Assembly: GCA_934140575.1 (NCBI GenBank)
Contig: CAKPBJ010000001.1
Coordinates: 124,001 to 188,000 of the forward strand
DNA length: 64,000 bases
Direction of reading: 5' to 3'
From: an uncultured Bacilli bacterium
GTDB taxonomy: Bacteria > Bacillota_I > Bacilli_A > RF39 > UBA660
The position numbers were made by a program, and so were the translations under genes. The first letter of the stretch is position 1. Every line of letters begins with the position of its first letter. Shown piece after piece: positions 51,104-60,347 of the stretch. Below the pieces are notes generated by a model. That model made no database searches. It had not been told where the DNA came from and worked only from the letters and a program-made list of their open reading frames with translations.

Positions 51104-52058
51104 TATTATCACCCTTTATTTTCTTTTTTGAAGTCGTTTTTTCTCCAGTTAGAATTCTATATAATTCTTCAAGATTTTTTTCATTTTCTTGTTGGAACTC
51201 TTCTGTTTTACATTGTTTTTTAAACATTTCTTTAATTTCTTTATAATCTGAAAATTTTAACTCAAGAGAATCTCTATATAATTTTGAATTATCTGTTTTC
51301 TTTATAAATGCTGTTATTAGACCGAATGTATCTAAGTCAATTCTTACGTATACTACTCTTACTTGAAATCCCTTTACTTCTGTGAAACCAGCAAGTTTTC
51401 TATTGTTTATAAAGTTCTTTTTATTTTTAAATGTTCCATCTATTATAGAGTCTATTAATTTTTTAAATGGTTCTCTAAATTCAATTGGAACTGCTTTTAA
51501 CTCTTCTAGTACTCGAATATTTCCAGTAGTTGTTGGAACTAAAACTATTTTGTTTTTTTTCTGTTCTATTTTTTCTTCTTTTTCTGATTCTAATATTTTT
51601 GTTAAAGATAATTTTTTATTTTTTTCTAATTCTATTGATTCCTTAATTATTAGTAATTCTTCTTTATCAATAGTTTCTTGAAAAATATCTTTATATACAA
51701 TAATATTTTTTACTGATTCAGCTTGTAATCTTCTTATAATATCTATATATCTATAATCTGTTGGTGATGGTAGAATTTCCATTAATTCATCTTCTGTGAA
51801 ATCTGATTTTAGTCTTTCATATTCTTTTATATAACTTTTTACTTCATCCTCAAATATTTCATCTTCTTCAATTTGCTCTTCAGTTGTTTCTCTTAATTGA
51901 TAGTTTTTTGAGTCTAATTCTTCTTTTTGTTCTGGTGCAATATCAACCTTTAGTTTTTTAATTTCGTCTCTCATCATGTGTGCTTTGGTAGCATTAGCTT
52001 CTAGTCCTTCTAAAATTGTTGCGATATCACCATTAAAATCTACATCTATATATGCCAT
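51096..52058 (-). CDS. Protein with long helical N-terminus and RelE-like C-terminal region
   Basis: The 320-residue product starts at ATG 52058 with an AAGGGGG site. Residues 1-175 are charged helices with coiled coils. Residues 190-300 read like a RelE/HigB-type fold: LEELKAVPIEFREPF, the strands of KLAGFTEVKGFQVRVVYVRID, LITAFIKKTDNSK and ELKFSDYKEI, the same order as the strands of a RelE toxin. The usual catalytic basic residues are not clear, so activity is uncertain. It overlaps the 657-residue protein gene by 8 nt. A toxin-antitoxin function is possible, but no small antitoxin is present. Confidence 0.7.
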   Translation of the reverse strand: MAYIDVDFNGDIATILEGLEANATKAHMMRDEIKKLKVDIAPEQKEELDSKNYQLRETTEEQIEEDEIFEDEVKSYIKEYERLKSDFTEDELMEILPSPTDYRYIDIIRRLQAESVKNIIVYKDIFQETIDKEELLIIKESIELEKNKKLSLTKILESEKEEKIEQKKNKIVLVPTTTGNIRVLEELKAVPIEFREPFKKLIDSIIDGTFKNKKNFINNRKLAGFTEVKGFQVRVVYVRIDLDTFGLITAFIKKTDNSKLYRDSLELKFSDYKEIKEMFKKQCKTEEFQQENEKNLEELYRILTGEKTTSKKKIKGDNND

Positions 52059-52150
52059 AATATTTTTCCCCCTTTTTATATGTTGCATATTATAACATAA
52101 AAGTCCGATTATTACAAGGTGCCCTTTTCTGCATGTTATTTAATTTTAAA

Positions 52151-52177
52151 GAAAAAAAAGACTTATATAAAGTCTTT
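52151..52177 (-). terminator. Terminator of the HerA-like gene
   Basis: A perfect 8-bp stem (52157-52164 with 52170-52177, 5-nt loop) with an eight-base U-run on the minus strand overlaps the stop at 52176. Confidence 0.85.
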
Positions 52178-54176
52178 ATGCTTGTGTATTAGTAAAACGT
52201 TGTTGTGGCATTTGTTGTTGTGGTTGTTGATTTTGCATTTGTTGTTGCATCATCACTTGTTGGTTTGGCATTGCCTGCATTGCTGGTTGTTGTGACATAA
52301 CTTGTTGTTGAACTGGTGCTTGAGTTGATGCATTTCTAATTTGTTGTTGCATTATTGTTTGAACATTAGCAGCTTGATTATTTTGAACTGCTTGATTTGG
52401 TGTTTCTTTTTCATACCAAACATTCTCTAAATCAACGTTGTTTGATAATGGCCTTGGGTTTGGTAAATCTATATACATAGATGTTGGAACTTTAAATGCA
52501 CTACCGAAGGCAATACAGTTACCTGGTTTCAAATTTTTTAATTGTAAAACGATTTCTGATGATACATTTGGAACCATTTCTTTTATATATTTTAGATCTA
52601 CTGGATGTAGTGTTCTCAAAACTACAAAGTTTGCACATTGAGAAATACAGGTATCTGATAATTCACTTGGTCTTTGGGTAATCATTGCTAAGAAGGCTCC
52701 ATATTTACGTCCTTCTTTTGTTATACGTTCAAATATATTATAACCTAAAAGTTCAATATCACTATCGTGTTGAACGTAACGGTGAGCTTCTTCTATTATA
52801 ATATGATATGCTTTACTACCACGAGGTTTAGTCGTACTTAGTTTTAAGAATAACATTCTTGATAATATTTTTGTGATTACTTTAGCTAAACGGTCATCAA
52901 TATAGTTAATATTAAAGTTAACTATTTGTACTGGTGAATTTGTCTGAGGGTCCCATAGAAGTGAATCTATATATTGATCTCTTGTTACATATTTTGGATA
53001 TGTGAAGTAATGTCTTGAATCTCCTGTTGCTAAAGTATGTAATCTAACACTCATGACATTTGCATTATCGAATACTTTATCACTTTTTAAAATACCTTCT
53101 GAAATAAGAGCAAAGTCCATTGCTAATTCTAAGTCTTGTAGTGTGTAGAATGGATTCATTTCTGATGGGTCTAAGTTTACTTGATCTTCTATAATATATC
53201 CTCTTACAAATTCTACTACAAGTTCCATTTCTTGCATTTTACCTGTTTTATCAACATATAAACATTGTTTAAATGTACGAGTATAACCTGGTTGAACTAT
53301 TTGACTTTCAAGATTTAGTGTTGGTGTATTAAATTTTGTTAAAACACCGATAACTTGGTCTCTTATTTTTGTTGAATCATTTCCACTTAAAAGAATATCT
53401 TGTAGAGCTCTTGCTATTATATCATTTTTTCTTTTAATAACATTATCACTTGTACCTGTTAATATTGGTACTAGCTTTAATGTTTTTTCTATAATTGGTA
53501 ATTGTGACGGACTATTTGCATCTAATAATAATGCTAGGTCATCAACATCTAATAACCAAACTGGAATTCTTAAAATTTCACAATCTGGGTCTACTATGTT
53601 TGTTGTATATGCTTTATATCCAAGATGTGGGTTTACTTCGTGTATCTTTCCGAAGGCATGAGTGTATTCACCATAAGCATCAAAGAAAAATAGTGATGAA
53701 TGTATTGGTGGAGTTGGACTTGATGTGAACAACTTTTGTAAAATTGATGCAACTGTACATGATTTACCAGCTCCAGAGTTTCCAAGTATTGCAAAGTGAT
53801 TACTAAAAAAATCATTGATTGAAACATTTATTTTATATCCATCATAAACATTACTTGTTCCAAAGTTTGTTTGACCAAATGCAGTTTCTTGTTTACCAAA
53901 TAATAATTCTAATTCTTCTGTTTTTATTAATCTTACTTTTGATTTGAATGATGGTTTAACACTTGCTCCTGGAGTAAATCTGTTTTCATTTATCTCTCCA
54001 ACAACATTCGCAATCATTCTAGTCTGATTAACATTGGCGATTTCCGCAACTACTTTTCTGCCACTTCCGTCATCAAATATAACATGTAAATTTACTAAGT
54101 TAGGTTGTTCATTTATATCGATACTCAATTTTATGGTTACACTATTATCAATAATTTCTTCTATAGTTCCTAACAT
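52176..54176 (-). CDS. HerA-like hexameric ATPase
   Basis: The 666-residue product has an N-terminal HAS-barrel-type beta domain (residues 1-90), Walker A LGNSGAGKS (131-139), Walker B LFFFDAYGEY (162-171), and the downstream HerA features IIIEEAHRYV, FLAMITQRPSELS and an arginine in VLRTLHPVDL. HerA/FtsK-type ATPases translocate DNA; in archaea with NurA nuclease, and in bacteria often in defence or repair. The C-terminal 70 residues are Gln/Met-rich low complexity. The start has a GAGGGTGAT site. No NurA or SIR2 gene is adjacent. Confidence 0.9.
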   Translation of the reverse strand: MLGTIEEIIDNSVTIKLSIDINEQPNLVNLHVIFDDGSGRKVVAEIANVNQTRMIANVVGEINENRFTPGASVKPSFKSKVRLIKTEELELLFGKQETAFGQTNFGTSNVYDGYKINVSINDFFSNHFAILGNSGAGKSCTVASILQKLFTSSPTPPIHSSLFFFDAYGEYTHAFGKIHEVNPHLGYKAYTTNIVDPDCEILRIPVWLLDVDDLALLLDANSPSQLPIIEKTLKLVPILTGTSDNVIKRKNDIIARALQDILLSGNDSTKIRDQVIGVLTKFNTPTLNLESQIVQPGYTRTFKQCLYVDKTGKMQEMELVVEFVRGYIIEDQVNLDPSEMNPFYTLQDLELAMDFALISEGILKSDKVFDNANVMSVRLHTLATGDSRHYFTYPKYVTRDQYIDSLLWDPQTNSPVQIVNFNINYIDDRLAKVITKILSRMLFLKLSTTKPRGSKAYHIIIEEAHRYVQHDSDIELLGYNIFERITKEGRKYGAFLAMITQRPSELSDTCISQCANFVVLRTLHPVDLKYIKEMVPNVSSEIVLQLKNLKPGNCIAFGSAFKVPTSMYIDLPNPRPLSNNVDLENVWYEKETPNQAVQNNQAANVQTIMQQQIRNASTQAPVQQQVMSQQPAMQAMPNQQVMMQQQMQNQQPQQQMPQQRFTNTQA

Positions 54177-54221
54177 TTTATCACCCTCTCTATCTTATCC
54201 AAGTATAACAAAAAAATACTG

Positions 54222-54247
54222 AAAAAAAAAGTGGAATTCACTTTTTT
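54222..54247 (-). terminator. Terminator of the lipoprotein gene
   Basis: An 8-bp stem (54226-54233 with 54239-54246, 5-nt loop) is followed by a U-run on the minus strand, 14 nt after the gene. Confidence 0.8.
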
Positions 54248-54260
54248 GTCAGATAATTTA

Positions 54261-54815
54261 TTAATAAAGACCATGTATTTTTTTTCTATCTATTTCATTT
54301 AAATTGTGAATGTTCCAATTAGAATTTTCTTTTTCTAATTCAAATATTATTTGATATTTAGTTTTATCTTTTACTTCTTTTAATTTTTTTAATTTATAGT
54401 CAATATATGAGTTTGTTTTATCAATATCCTCTTCTTTTATCGTAGATTCATTTTTGTCTATAAATTCACTTTGGTGTTCTTCAAAATATTTTTTTGATGC
54501 ATTTATTGAACTAGCATAATCTAATACCTCTATTTCTACTTCTACTGTTGCGGAATTTCCTATTACTTCTTCATTACTTATTTTGTAAGATAGGTTTTGA
54601 TATTGTTTTTCTATAATACTTTGATAAGTTTTCTTTTGCTTTTCTGTCATATTCTTTTCTTTATTAATTGCTTCTTTTAATTCTTTAATTACATCTTTAT
54701 TTAAGTTTTGATATTTTGATAAATATTCTTCTACTACTCCTGTTGGGGTATTTTTTACTGTGGAACAAGCAGTTACTGATAGAATAGACATTAATATTAT
54801 TATAATTTTTTTCAT
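54261..54815 (-). CDS. Lipoprotein of unknown function
   Basis: The ATG at 54815 has a TGGAGG site; the 184-residue product begins with a lipoprotein signal peptide whose lipobox is SVTAC, so the Cys is lipid-modified and the protein is held on the outer face of the membrane. The mature part is Lys/Glu-rich with an alpha-beta pattern (YLSKYQNL, ATVEVEIEVLDYASS, YQIIFELEKENSNWNIHNL) like many DUF-type lipoproteins with an NTF2-like fold. It follows a PP2C phosphatase gene by 40 nt. Confidence 0.85.
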   Translation of the reverse strand: MKKIIIILMSILSVTACSTVKNTPTGVVEEYLSKYQNLNKDVIKELKEAINKEKNMTEKQKKTYQSIIEKQYQNLSYKISNEEVIGNSATVEVEIEVLDYASSINASKKYFEEHQSEFIDKNESTIKEEDIDKTNSYIDYKLKKLKEVKDKTKYQIIFELEKENSNWNIHNLNEIDRKKIHGLY

Positions 54816-54855
54816 AAAAAAACCTCCATTTATAATATGGGGTATTTTTATTTTT

Positions 54856-55656
54856 TTATTCATCTTTTATAAATATTGCTCCTGTTGCATTATCTCTTCC
54901 TTTAAATGGGACTATATAGTCTGATAAAGCTTTTTTCTTTAGGCGTACTGGGACAAATAAGTGTTGGTTTATGTTTACTGCTTCGTTTATTATTTTTTCT
55001 AGTATTTCTTCTTCTGTATTTCTTCTAATTACTTGTTTTATCTTTTTATCTGTAATCATATCTGTTACTCCATCAGTTAATAGTAATAGTATTTTATAAT
55101 CATTTTCTATTACTTCTGATGTTATAGTACATAATTCTTTATTTATTCCAATACATGATGTTATTATACTATTATTTACGAAGTATCTTAAATCATCTTT
55201 TTCTACTTCTCCATATTTATAGTAGTACCAAACATCTGAGTCATCTTGTGTTATTTGTTTTAATTCATTATCTTTATAGATATATGCTCTTGAATCTCCA
55301 ACATTTTCTATAAGTGTATATTTTGAATTAATAATTGCTAGTGTTAGGGTTGAGCCTAAGTGATTTTCTCCATATTTTCTAATTAGTGATGTATTTAATC
55401 TTTTTATATAAGTTTTTAGTGACTTGTCTATTTCTTTTGTATTGTTTATTTCTTTTATACTTTTATTAATAAACCATCTTTCTAGGGATGTTACTATGTA
55501 GTTTGAGGCTATGTTTCCGTCTTCTTTTCCTCCCATACCATCAGCTACTACTAACATTTTTATATTTTTGTTTCTAGGATGTTTTACTATTGTTGCGGCA
55601 TCTTCATTCATATCTCTTACTCTACCTATATCCGTTTTTGTTTGTAGTATCTCCAT
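54856..55656 (-). CDS. PP2C-family serine/threonine phosphatase
   Basis: The 266-residue metal-dependent phosphatase has RDMNEDAATI, LVVADGMGGKEDGNIAS, the GDSRAYIYKD strand, LLLTDGVTDMI and GRDNATGAIFI, which carry the metal-binding aspartates. In Bacillota it usually reverses a PASTA kinase (PrpC-PrkC), but no kinase is adjacent here. The start has a TGGAG site. It is likely co-transcribed with the lipoprotein. Confidence 0.93.
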   Translation of the reverse strand: MEILQTKTDIGRVRDMNEDAATIVKHPRNKNIKMLVVADGMGGKEDGNIASNYIVTSLERWFINKSIKEINNTKEIDKSLKTYIKRLNTSLIRKYGENHLGSTLTLAIINSKYTLIENVGDSRAYIYKDNELKQITQDDSDVWYYYKYGEVEKDDLRYFVNNSIITSCIGINKELCTITSEVIENDYKILLLLTDGVTDMITDKKIKQVIRRNTEEEILEKIINEAVNINQHLFVPVRLKKKALSDYIVPFKGRDNATGAIFIKDE

Positions 55657-55701
55657 AGTATCTTCTCCATTCTATTTTTATTATATCATGTATAATTATT
55701 C

Positions 55702-55737
55702 AAAAAAAAGAAAGTGTTTTTTTGTTACACTTTCTTT
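55702..55737 (-). terminator. Terminator of asnS
   Basis: A perfect 11-bp stem (55707-55717 with 55727-55737, 9-nt loop) with an eight-base U-run on the minus strand. Confidence 0.88.
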
Positions 55738-55742
55738 ACATA

Positions 55743-57122
55743 TTAGAAGTCACAATTTCCTGGAGTTCTTGGGTATGGAATAACATCTCTTATGTTTTCT
55801 ATTCCTGTAAGATACATTATTAATCTTTCAAATCCCATACCAAATCCTGAGTGAACGCATCCACCGTATTCTCTTAATTTAATATACCAGTATAGTTCTT
55901 CTTTGTTCATTTTTAATTCATCCATACGGTTTGTTAGGACATCTAATCTTTCTTCTCTTTGTGATCCTCCCATAAGTTCTCCACTTCCTGGGACTAAAAG
56001 GTCAACTGCTGCAACTGTTTTATTATCATCATTTAATCTCATATAGAATGCTTTTATATCTTTTGGCCAGTCATATACAAATACTGGAGCATTGAATTTT
56101 TCTTCAGTTAAATATTTTTCGTGTTCACGAGCTAAGTCTTCTCCATAAGCTGGTTTGAATTCGAATTCTTTTCCTGATTCAATTAAATATCTAATTGCTT
56201 CTTCATGAGTTATTCTTATAGCGCTTGTTTTTACTAAATGTTTTAATTTATCAATAAGACCTTTTTCTACAAATTTATCTAAGAATACTAATTCTTCATT
56301 ACAGTTTTTTAATATATATTTTACGACATATTTTAACATATCTTCCATGATGTCCATATCTTCTTCTAGATTGCAGAAGGCTATTTCTGGTTCTATCATC
56401 CAAAATTCATTAGCGTGTGTTTTTGTATTTGAATTTTCTGCTCTAAATGTTGGCCCAAATGTATATGTTTTTTTATAAGCAAGTGCAAATGTTTCTGCTT
56501 GCAATTGTCCTGATACTGTAAGAGATGATTGTCTTCCGAAAAAGTCTTTTGAATAATCTACTTTACCATATTTGTCGCGTGGTACATTATCAAAGTCAAG
56601 TGTTGTTACTTTAAACATTTCCCCTGCACCTTCAGCATCACTTGCTGTTATTAATGGAGCATTAAAATAAACATAATCTCTATCTTGGAAGTATTTATGA
56701 ATGGCATATGCTGCTTTACTTCTTATTCTGAATACTGCTTGGAAAAGATTTGTTCTTGGTCTTAAATATGCTTGTTCTCTTAAAAATTCCCTTGTATGCT
56801 TTTTTGGTTGAATTGGGTAGTCTTCTGGACAGTCGCCTAGAAGCTCAATGTTTTTAGCATGAAGTTCAAATTCTTGACCTGCTTTTGGAGATTCTACAAC
56901 TACTCCTGTTACTTTTATTGCACTTCCTACATGATATTTTACTATCTCATCAAAGTTAGATTCTTTATCATATACTACTTGGATAGGTGTATAAAATGTT
57001 CCATCTGAAAATGAAATAAAACCAAATTCTTTTTGTTTACGATGATTTTTTATCCATCCTTCTATTGTTACTTCTTGATTTAAATATTTTGATGTGTTTT
57101 TAAATAACTCTTTATCAGTCAT
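55743..57122 (-). CDS. asnS: Asparaginyl-tRNA synthetase
   Basis: The 459-residue class II synthetase has an N-terminal OB fold (VTIEGWIKNHRKQKEFGFISFSDG split over the anticodon-binding strands), LRPRTNLFQAVFRIRS (motif 1 region), FRAENSNTKTHANEFWMIEPE (motif 2), and GFGMGFERLIMY (motif 3). The small-residue features (NSNTKTHANEF) mark AsnRS rather than AspRS. It follows a thioesterase gene. No T-box is seen before it or before the thioesterase, in contrast to valS and ileS. Confidence 0.96.
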   Translation of the reverse strand: MTDKELFKNTSKYLNQEVTIEGWIKNHRKQKEFGFISFSDGTFYTPIQVVYDKESNFDEIVKYHVGSAIKVTGVVVESPKAGQEFELHAKNIELLGDCPEDYPIQPKKHTREFLREQAYLRPRTNLFQAVFRIRSKAAYAIHKYFQDRDYVYFNAPLITASDAEGAGEMFKVTTLDFDNVPRDKYGKVDYSKDFFGRQSSLTVSGQLQAETFALAYKKTYTFGPTFRAENSNTKTHANEFWMIEPEIAFCNLEEDMDIMEDMLKYVVKYILKNCNEELVFLDKFVEKGLIDKLKHLVKTSAIRITHEEAIRYLIESGKEFEFKPAYGEDLAREHEKYLTEEKFNAPVFVYDWPKDIKAFYMRLNDDNKTVAAVDLLVPGSGELMGGSQREERLDVLTNRMDELKMNKEELYWYIKLREYGGCVHSGFGMGFERLIMYLTGIENIRDVIPYPRTPGNCDF

Positions 57123-57137
57123 AATATCCTTCTTTCT

Positions 57138-57527
57138 TTAATCTATGAAAAAATAATTTCCATCCATAGTTGCGATTAATTCTTCTTTTTCATTATAAAT
57201 ATTGCATTTTGCAAAGGCAGTTTTCTTTCCATATTTTACTATTTCTGCTTGTGCAGTTATATAGTTTCCTTTGCCTGGCTTTAAGTATGTAATATTTGCA
57301 CTTAATGTTACTGCACTTCTTCCTTTTGCACCTAAAAGCGCACCCATTGCCATGTCACCTAAACCAAATGTTAATCCTCCATGAACTATGTGGTATGGAT
57401 TCATAGAGTTTTCGGTTAAGTTAGCTTTTATTATAGCACGATTTTCTGTAACTTCAACAAATTCAAAATTATTATGTTTAAAAAATCCTTTTTCTTCTGT
57501 TATTTCTTTTATTCTGTCATCTTTCAT
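57138..57527 (-). CDS. PaaI-type hotdog thioesterase
   Basis: The 129-residue hotdog protein has NPYHIVHGGLTFGLGDMAMG, in which HGG-x3-x-LGD is the PaaI/YbgC-type active-site pattern, and ITYLKPGKGNYI. It hydrolyses acyl-CoA thioesters; the substrate is not known. The start has an AAGGAG site. It lies between a GH3 hydrolase and asnS without a visible terminator. Confidence 0.88.
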   Translation of the reverse strand: MKDDRIKEITEEKGFFKHNNFEFVEVTENRAIIKANLTENSMNPYHIVHGGLTFGLGDMAMGALLGAKGRSAVTLSANITYLKPGKGNYITAQAEIVKYGKKTAFAKCNIYNEKEELIATMDGNYFFID

Positions 57528-57541
57528 TTTTTTACTCCTTG

Positions 57542-58702
57542 TTATTTAAGAATGCCACTATAGTATTTCCAAGCTATTACTCTTAATACTGCTTTATTAA
57601 TTGTTTTTTCTTTTATTTTTCCTTCTTCATAGGCCTTTAATATTTCATCTCTCATAGTGATAAAGTCACTAGTAATTATTATATCATTTCCAGCATTAAT
57701 TGCTAGTGTTGCGGATGATTTGTCTTTATTAAAGGAATTTACTGCTCCCATTGAAAGGTCATCTGTCATTATTATTCCAGAAAATTTTAATTTATTTCTT
57801 AATTCTTTATGAATATTTTTACTTAGTGATGCTGGATAATTTTTATCTATTGATTCTACAACATTGTGAGAAACTAAAATAGTTGGAACATGAGCTTTTA
57901 TTCCTGCTTTAAATGGTTCATAATCATTATTCGATATTTCATCATAGCTTCTATTATCATAAACCACATCTGTATGAGTATCTTTGTTATTTCCATAGCC
58001 TGGGAAGTGTTTTAGACAAGAATTTATTTTATTATTATTGGCGTATGTTACCATATTTTTTATAAATTCACTTGTTTTTTCTTTATCTTCTCCAAATGCT
58101 CTTGAATATATAAAGTCATCTTCATTTGTAGATATATCCGCAACAGGTGCTAAGTTTAGATTAAAACCAAGTTCTTTTAAGAGAGTAGCTTTTTCTTTTT
58201 CTTCCTGTTCTAGTAAATCATAGCCACCCTTTTCGTAATAATACTTAGGAGAGTTAAATTTTTCTTCTCGATAAATTTTAAATCGACTTACTCTAGTTAC
58301 AAATCCACCCTCTTCATCTACTCCTAAGATAAGTTTATATTTATTTTGATTTTGAACATTTTCTAATTCTTCAATCATTTCTTCTTTTGAATTTTTATCT
58401 AGATCTTTTGCGAATAATATGTATCCTCCAGGATAAAAATTACTTAAGTATTCTGTATCTTCTTTATTATATCTTACTAGAAATAGCTGCCCTATTTTTT
58501 CTTTTATTGTCATATTGCTTACTAAGATTCTTGACTTTTCATAATATGTACCAAATATTGAATTTTTTATTTCGTTATCTTTTAGAAAAGTATCTTTTAC
58601 TTCGACTTTTTTTAAACTTATATTTTTTATTGCTAATAAGCCAAATATAATGATTATGAATATTAAAATAGAAATTATTATCTTATCTATTTTTATATGC
58701 AT
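57542..58702 (-). CDS. Membrane-anchored GH3 beta-N-acetylhexosaminidase-like protein
   Basis: The 386-residue product has an N-terminal membrane anchor (residues 8-26) and a GH3 core: KIGQLFLVRY, the KLILGVDEEGGFVTR segment, LNLAPVADIS, the active-site KHFPGYG with the downstream DTHTDV (NagZ-type Asp-His), and the catalytic aspartate in IIMTDDLSMGAV. The HTD pair is that of NagZ-type enzymes acting on cell-wall N-acetylglucosamine. Being outside the membrane fits wall turnover. The start has an AAGGTGAC site. Confidence 0.92.
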   Translation of the reverse strand: MHIKIDKIIISILIFIIIIFGLLAIKNISLKKVEVKDTFLKDNEIKNSIFGTYYEKSRILVSNMTIKEKIGQLFLVRYNKEDTEYLSNFYPGGYILFAKDLDKNSKEEMIEELENVQNQNKYKLILGVDEEGGFVTRVSRFKIYREEKFNSPKYYYEKGGYDLLEQEEKEKATLLKELGFNLNLAPVADISTNEDDFIYSRAFGEDKEKTSEFIKNMVTYANNNKINSCLKHFPGYGNNKDTHTDVVYDNRSYDEISNNDYEPFKAGIKAHVPTILVSHNVVESIDKNYPASLSKNIHKELRNKLKFSGIIMTDDLSMGAVNSFNKDKSSATLAINAGNDIIITSDFITMRDEILKAYEEGKIKEKTINKAVLRVIAWKYYSGILK

Positions 58703-58711
58703 TTTGTCACC

Positions 58712-59560
58712 TTAATTCATTATTTTTTTAAATTCATTTGGTGTTGCGGTTTCAAATAAAATATCTTTCTTTATTTCTGGATAATACATTTTTAATCTAT
58801 TTGCGTGTAAATATAGTCTTGATTCTTTATCTTTAATATTACTATATTTTTTATCTCCTACTATTGGGTGACGTAGGGTGTTGAAAGCAACTCTTATTTG
58901 ATTTTTTCTTCCTGTTTCTAGAGTAATACTTACCATAGAATATAAATCATTTTCTTTAATAACTTTATAGTTTGTGATAGCTTCTTTTCCATCATTATCA
59001 CGTGATACATATACTAAGTTTGTTTTTGTTTCTTTTAAATGTTGAACTATTCTATCACTTTCTTTATTTAATTTACCGTGAACCACTGCAACATATTCAC
59101 GAAGAGATACATATTCATTCCAATTTTCTTGTAGTTTATTTTTTGTTTTTTCATCTTTTGCAAGTACTACAATTCCACTTGTATCTTTATCTAGTCTATG
59201 AACAATAAACACTTTAGCATGTTTATCTTTACTTACTAAATATTCTCTTACTATATGAAAAAGTGTTTTTTCTTTTTCTTTTGCAGTTGCGATTGTTAGA
59301 AGTCCACTTGGTTTGTTAACTACAATTATATGATCATCTTCAAATAAAATATCAAATGGTAATGTATGTTTATTTTTATTATCTGTATCAATCATAATAT
59401 GCATTCCTGGTAAAACTCTATAATTATATTTTGTAGTTTTAGTTTCATTTACAAATATTGATCCATGTGTTAAATATTGTTTTATTCTTTTTTTAGGCAT
59501 ATCAAGATTATTATAAAGATAATCTAATAATTCTCCTTCTTTTTTTACTATTATTTTCAT
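58712..59560 (-). CDS. RluA-family pseudouridine synthase
   Basis: The 282-residue product (ATG 59560 with AAGGAG) has an N-terminal S4-like domain (MPKKRIKQYLTHGSIFVNE) and the RluA catalytic core: VVNKPSGLLT, the HRLDKDTSGIVVLAK loop with the catalytic aspartate, and GRKNQIRVAFNTLRHPIVGDKKY. It isomerises uridines in rRNA or tRNA. Which site it targets cannot be read. It follows the GH3 gene in reverse order with a 9-nt gap. Confidence 0.93.
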   Translation of the reverse strand: MKIIVKKEGELLDYLYNNLDMPKKRIKQYLTHGSIFVNETKTTKYNYRVLPGMHIMIDTDNKNKHTLPFDILFEDDHIIVVNKPSGLLTIATAKEKEKTLFHIVREYLVSKDKHAKVFIVHRLDKDTSGIVVLAKDEKTKNKLQENWNEYVSLREYVAVVHGKLNKESDRIVQHLKETKTNLVYVSRDNDGKEAITNYKVIKENDLYSMVSITLETGRKNQIRVAFNTLRHPIVGDKKYSNIKDKESRLYLHANRLKMYYPEIKKDILFETATPNEFKKIMN

Positions 59561-59612
59561 AAATTTACTCACTCCTTAATATTAAGATTATAATACAAAT
59601 ATTTGTTTTTAT

Positions 59613-59655
59613 CAAAAAAAGTAGTTATACAAATTTTTTTATTAATATAACCACT
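59613..59655 (-). terminator. Terminator of the degenerate HAD gene
   Basis: A 10-bp stem with one G-U pair (59620-59629 with 59646-59655) and a seven-base U-run on the minus strand. Confidence 0.65.
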
Positions 59656-59662
59656 TATATTT

Positions 59663-60346
59663 TTATATTTTTTTTATTATTTTTTCGACACCTTTAAAAT
59701 TATTTGAACTTGTTTTTTTAGTTGTTTTTGCTTTTAATGTTTTTGGACTATTACCAATTATATATGTATTGGGTATTTTATCTATAAATATATTTTCACT
59801 TTCATTACCAATTATTGTATATATTTCTTCTTCTTGGATGTTTAAGTTTTCTAATAATTTAAAAAATCCTTTATAATCATTTGATTCTGTTATCTCTAAA
59901 TATGTTTTTTTGTTATTTTTAAATGTTATATCATTTTCTTCTAAATTATTTATGTCTTTTCTTTTTAATTCTATTTCTATTTTATAAATTGTTTGTCCAT
60001 TATAGTTTTCCTTTTCATAGACAGAGTCTTCTGAATATAATAATATTTTTTGATTTTTATATTTTTCTAGAATATTATTTATTTTTTTATTTGTTAATGG
60101 ATTTTTATAGATAGCTTTATTTTTATTTATATCTATAACATAATTTCCATTAAATGATACTATGTAGTCAATAAATGGGAAATCTTTATTATAATAAGTT
60201 AATTCATTATGAGATTTATTTGTAAGTATTGTGAATTTTATATTATTGTTTCTTATTCTATCTATTTGTAACATTGTGGACATTGGTATTGCTTCTTCTT
60301 TATCTATCAATGTATTGTAAAAGCTACTGGCAACCATTTTTATCAT
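59663..60346 (-). CDS. Cof-type HAD-like protein without the catalytic aspartates
   Basis: The 227-residue product aligns to Cof-type HAD phosphatases: VASSFYNTLID (motif I), KFTILTNKS (motif II), the cap strands near 110-150, NDYKGFFKLL (motif III lysine) and IGNESENIFID (motif IV). In motif I the usual D-x-D-x-T reads S-F-Y-N-T, so both catalytic aspartates are missing, and motif IV has no GD-x3-ND. It should lack phosphatase activity and may be a binding protein. The ATG at 60346 has a GGGGG site, 1 nt after the PAP2 stop. Confidence 0.8.
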   Translation of the reverse strand: MIKMVASSFYNTLIDKEEAIPMSTMLQIDRIRNNNIKFTILTNKSHNELTYYNKDFPFIDYIVSFNGNYVIDINKNKAIYKNPLTNKKINNILEKYKNQKILLYSEDSVYEKENYNGQTIYKIEIELKRKDINNLEENDITFKNNKKTYLEITESNDYKGFFKLLENLNIQEEEIYTIIGNESENIFIDKIPNTYIIGNSPKTLKAKTTKKTSSNNFKGVEKIIKKI

Positions 60347-60347
60347 A

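Noticed and set aside
52176..54176. FtsK/SpoIIIE or the type VII EssC ATPase
   Set aside because: The N-terminal beta barrel, single ATPase domain and EEAHRYV motif fit HerA; there are no N-terminal membrane helices, FHA domains or tandem FtsK domains.
55743..57660. A third T-box before asnS
   Set aside because: The gap before asnS is only 15 nt and no GGTGGTACC-type core or antiterminator is found upstream of it or of the thioesterase gene.
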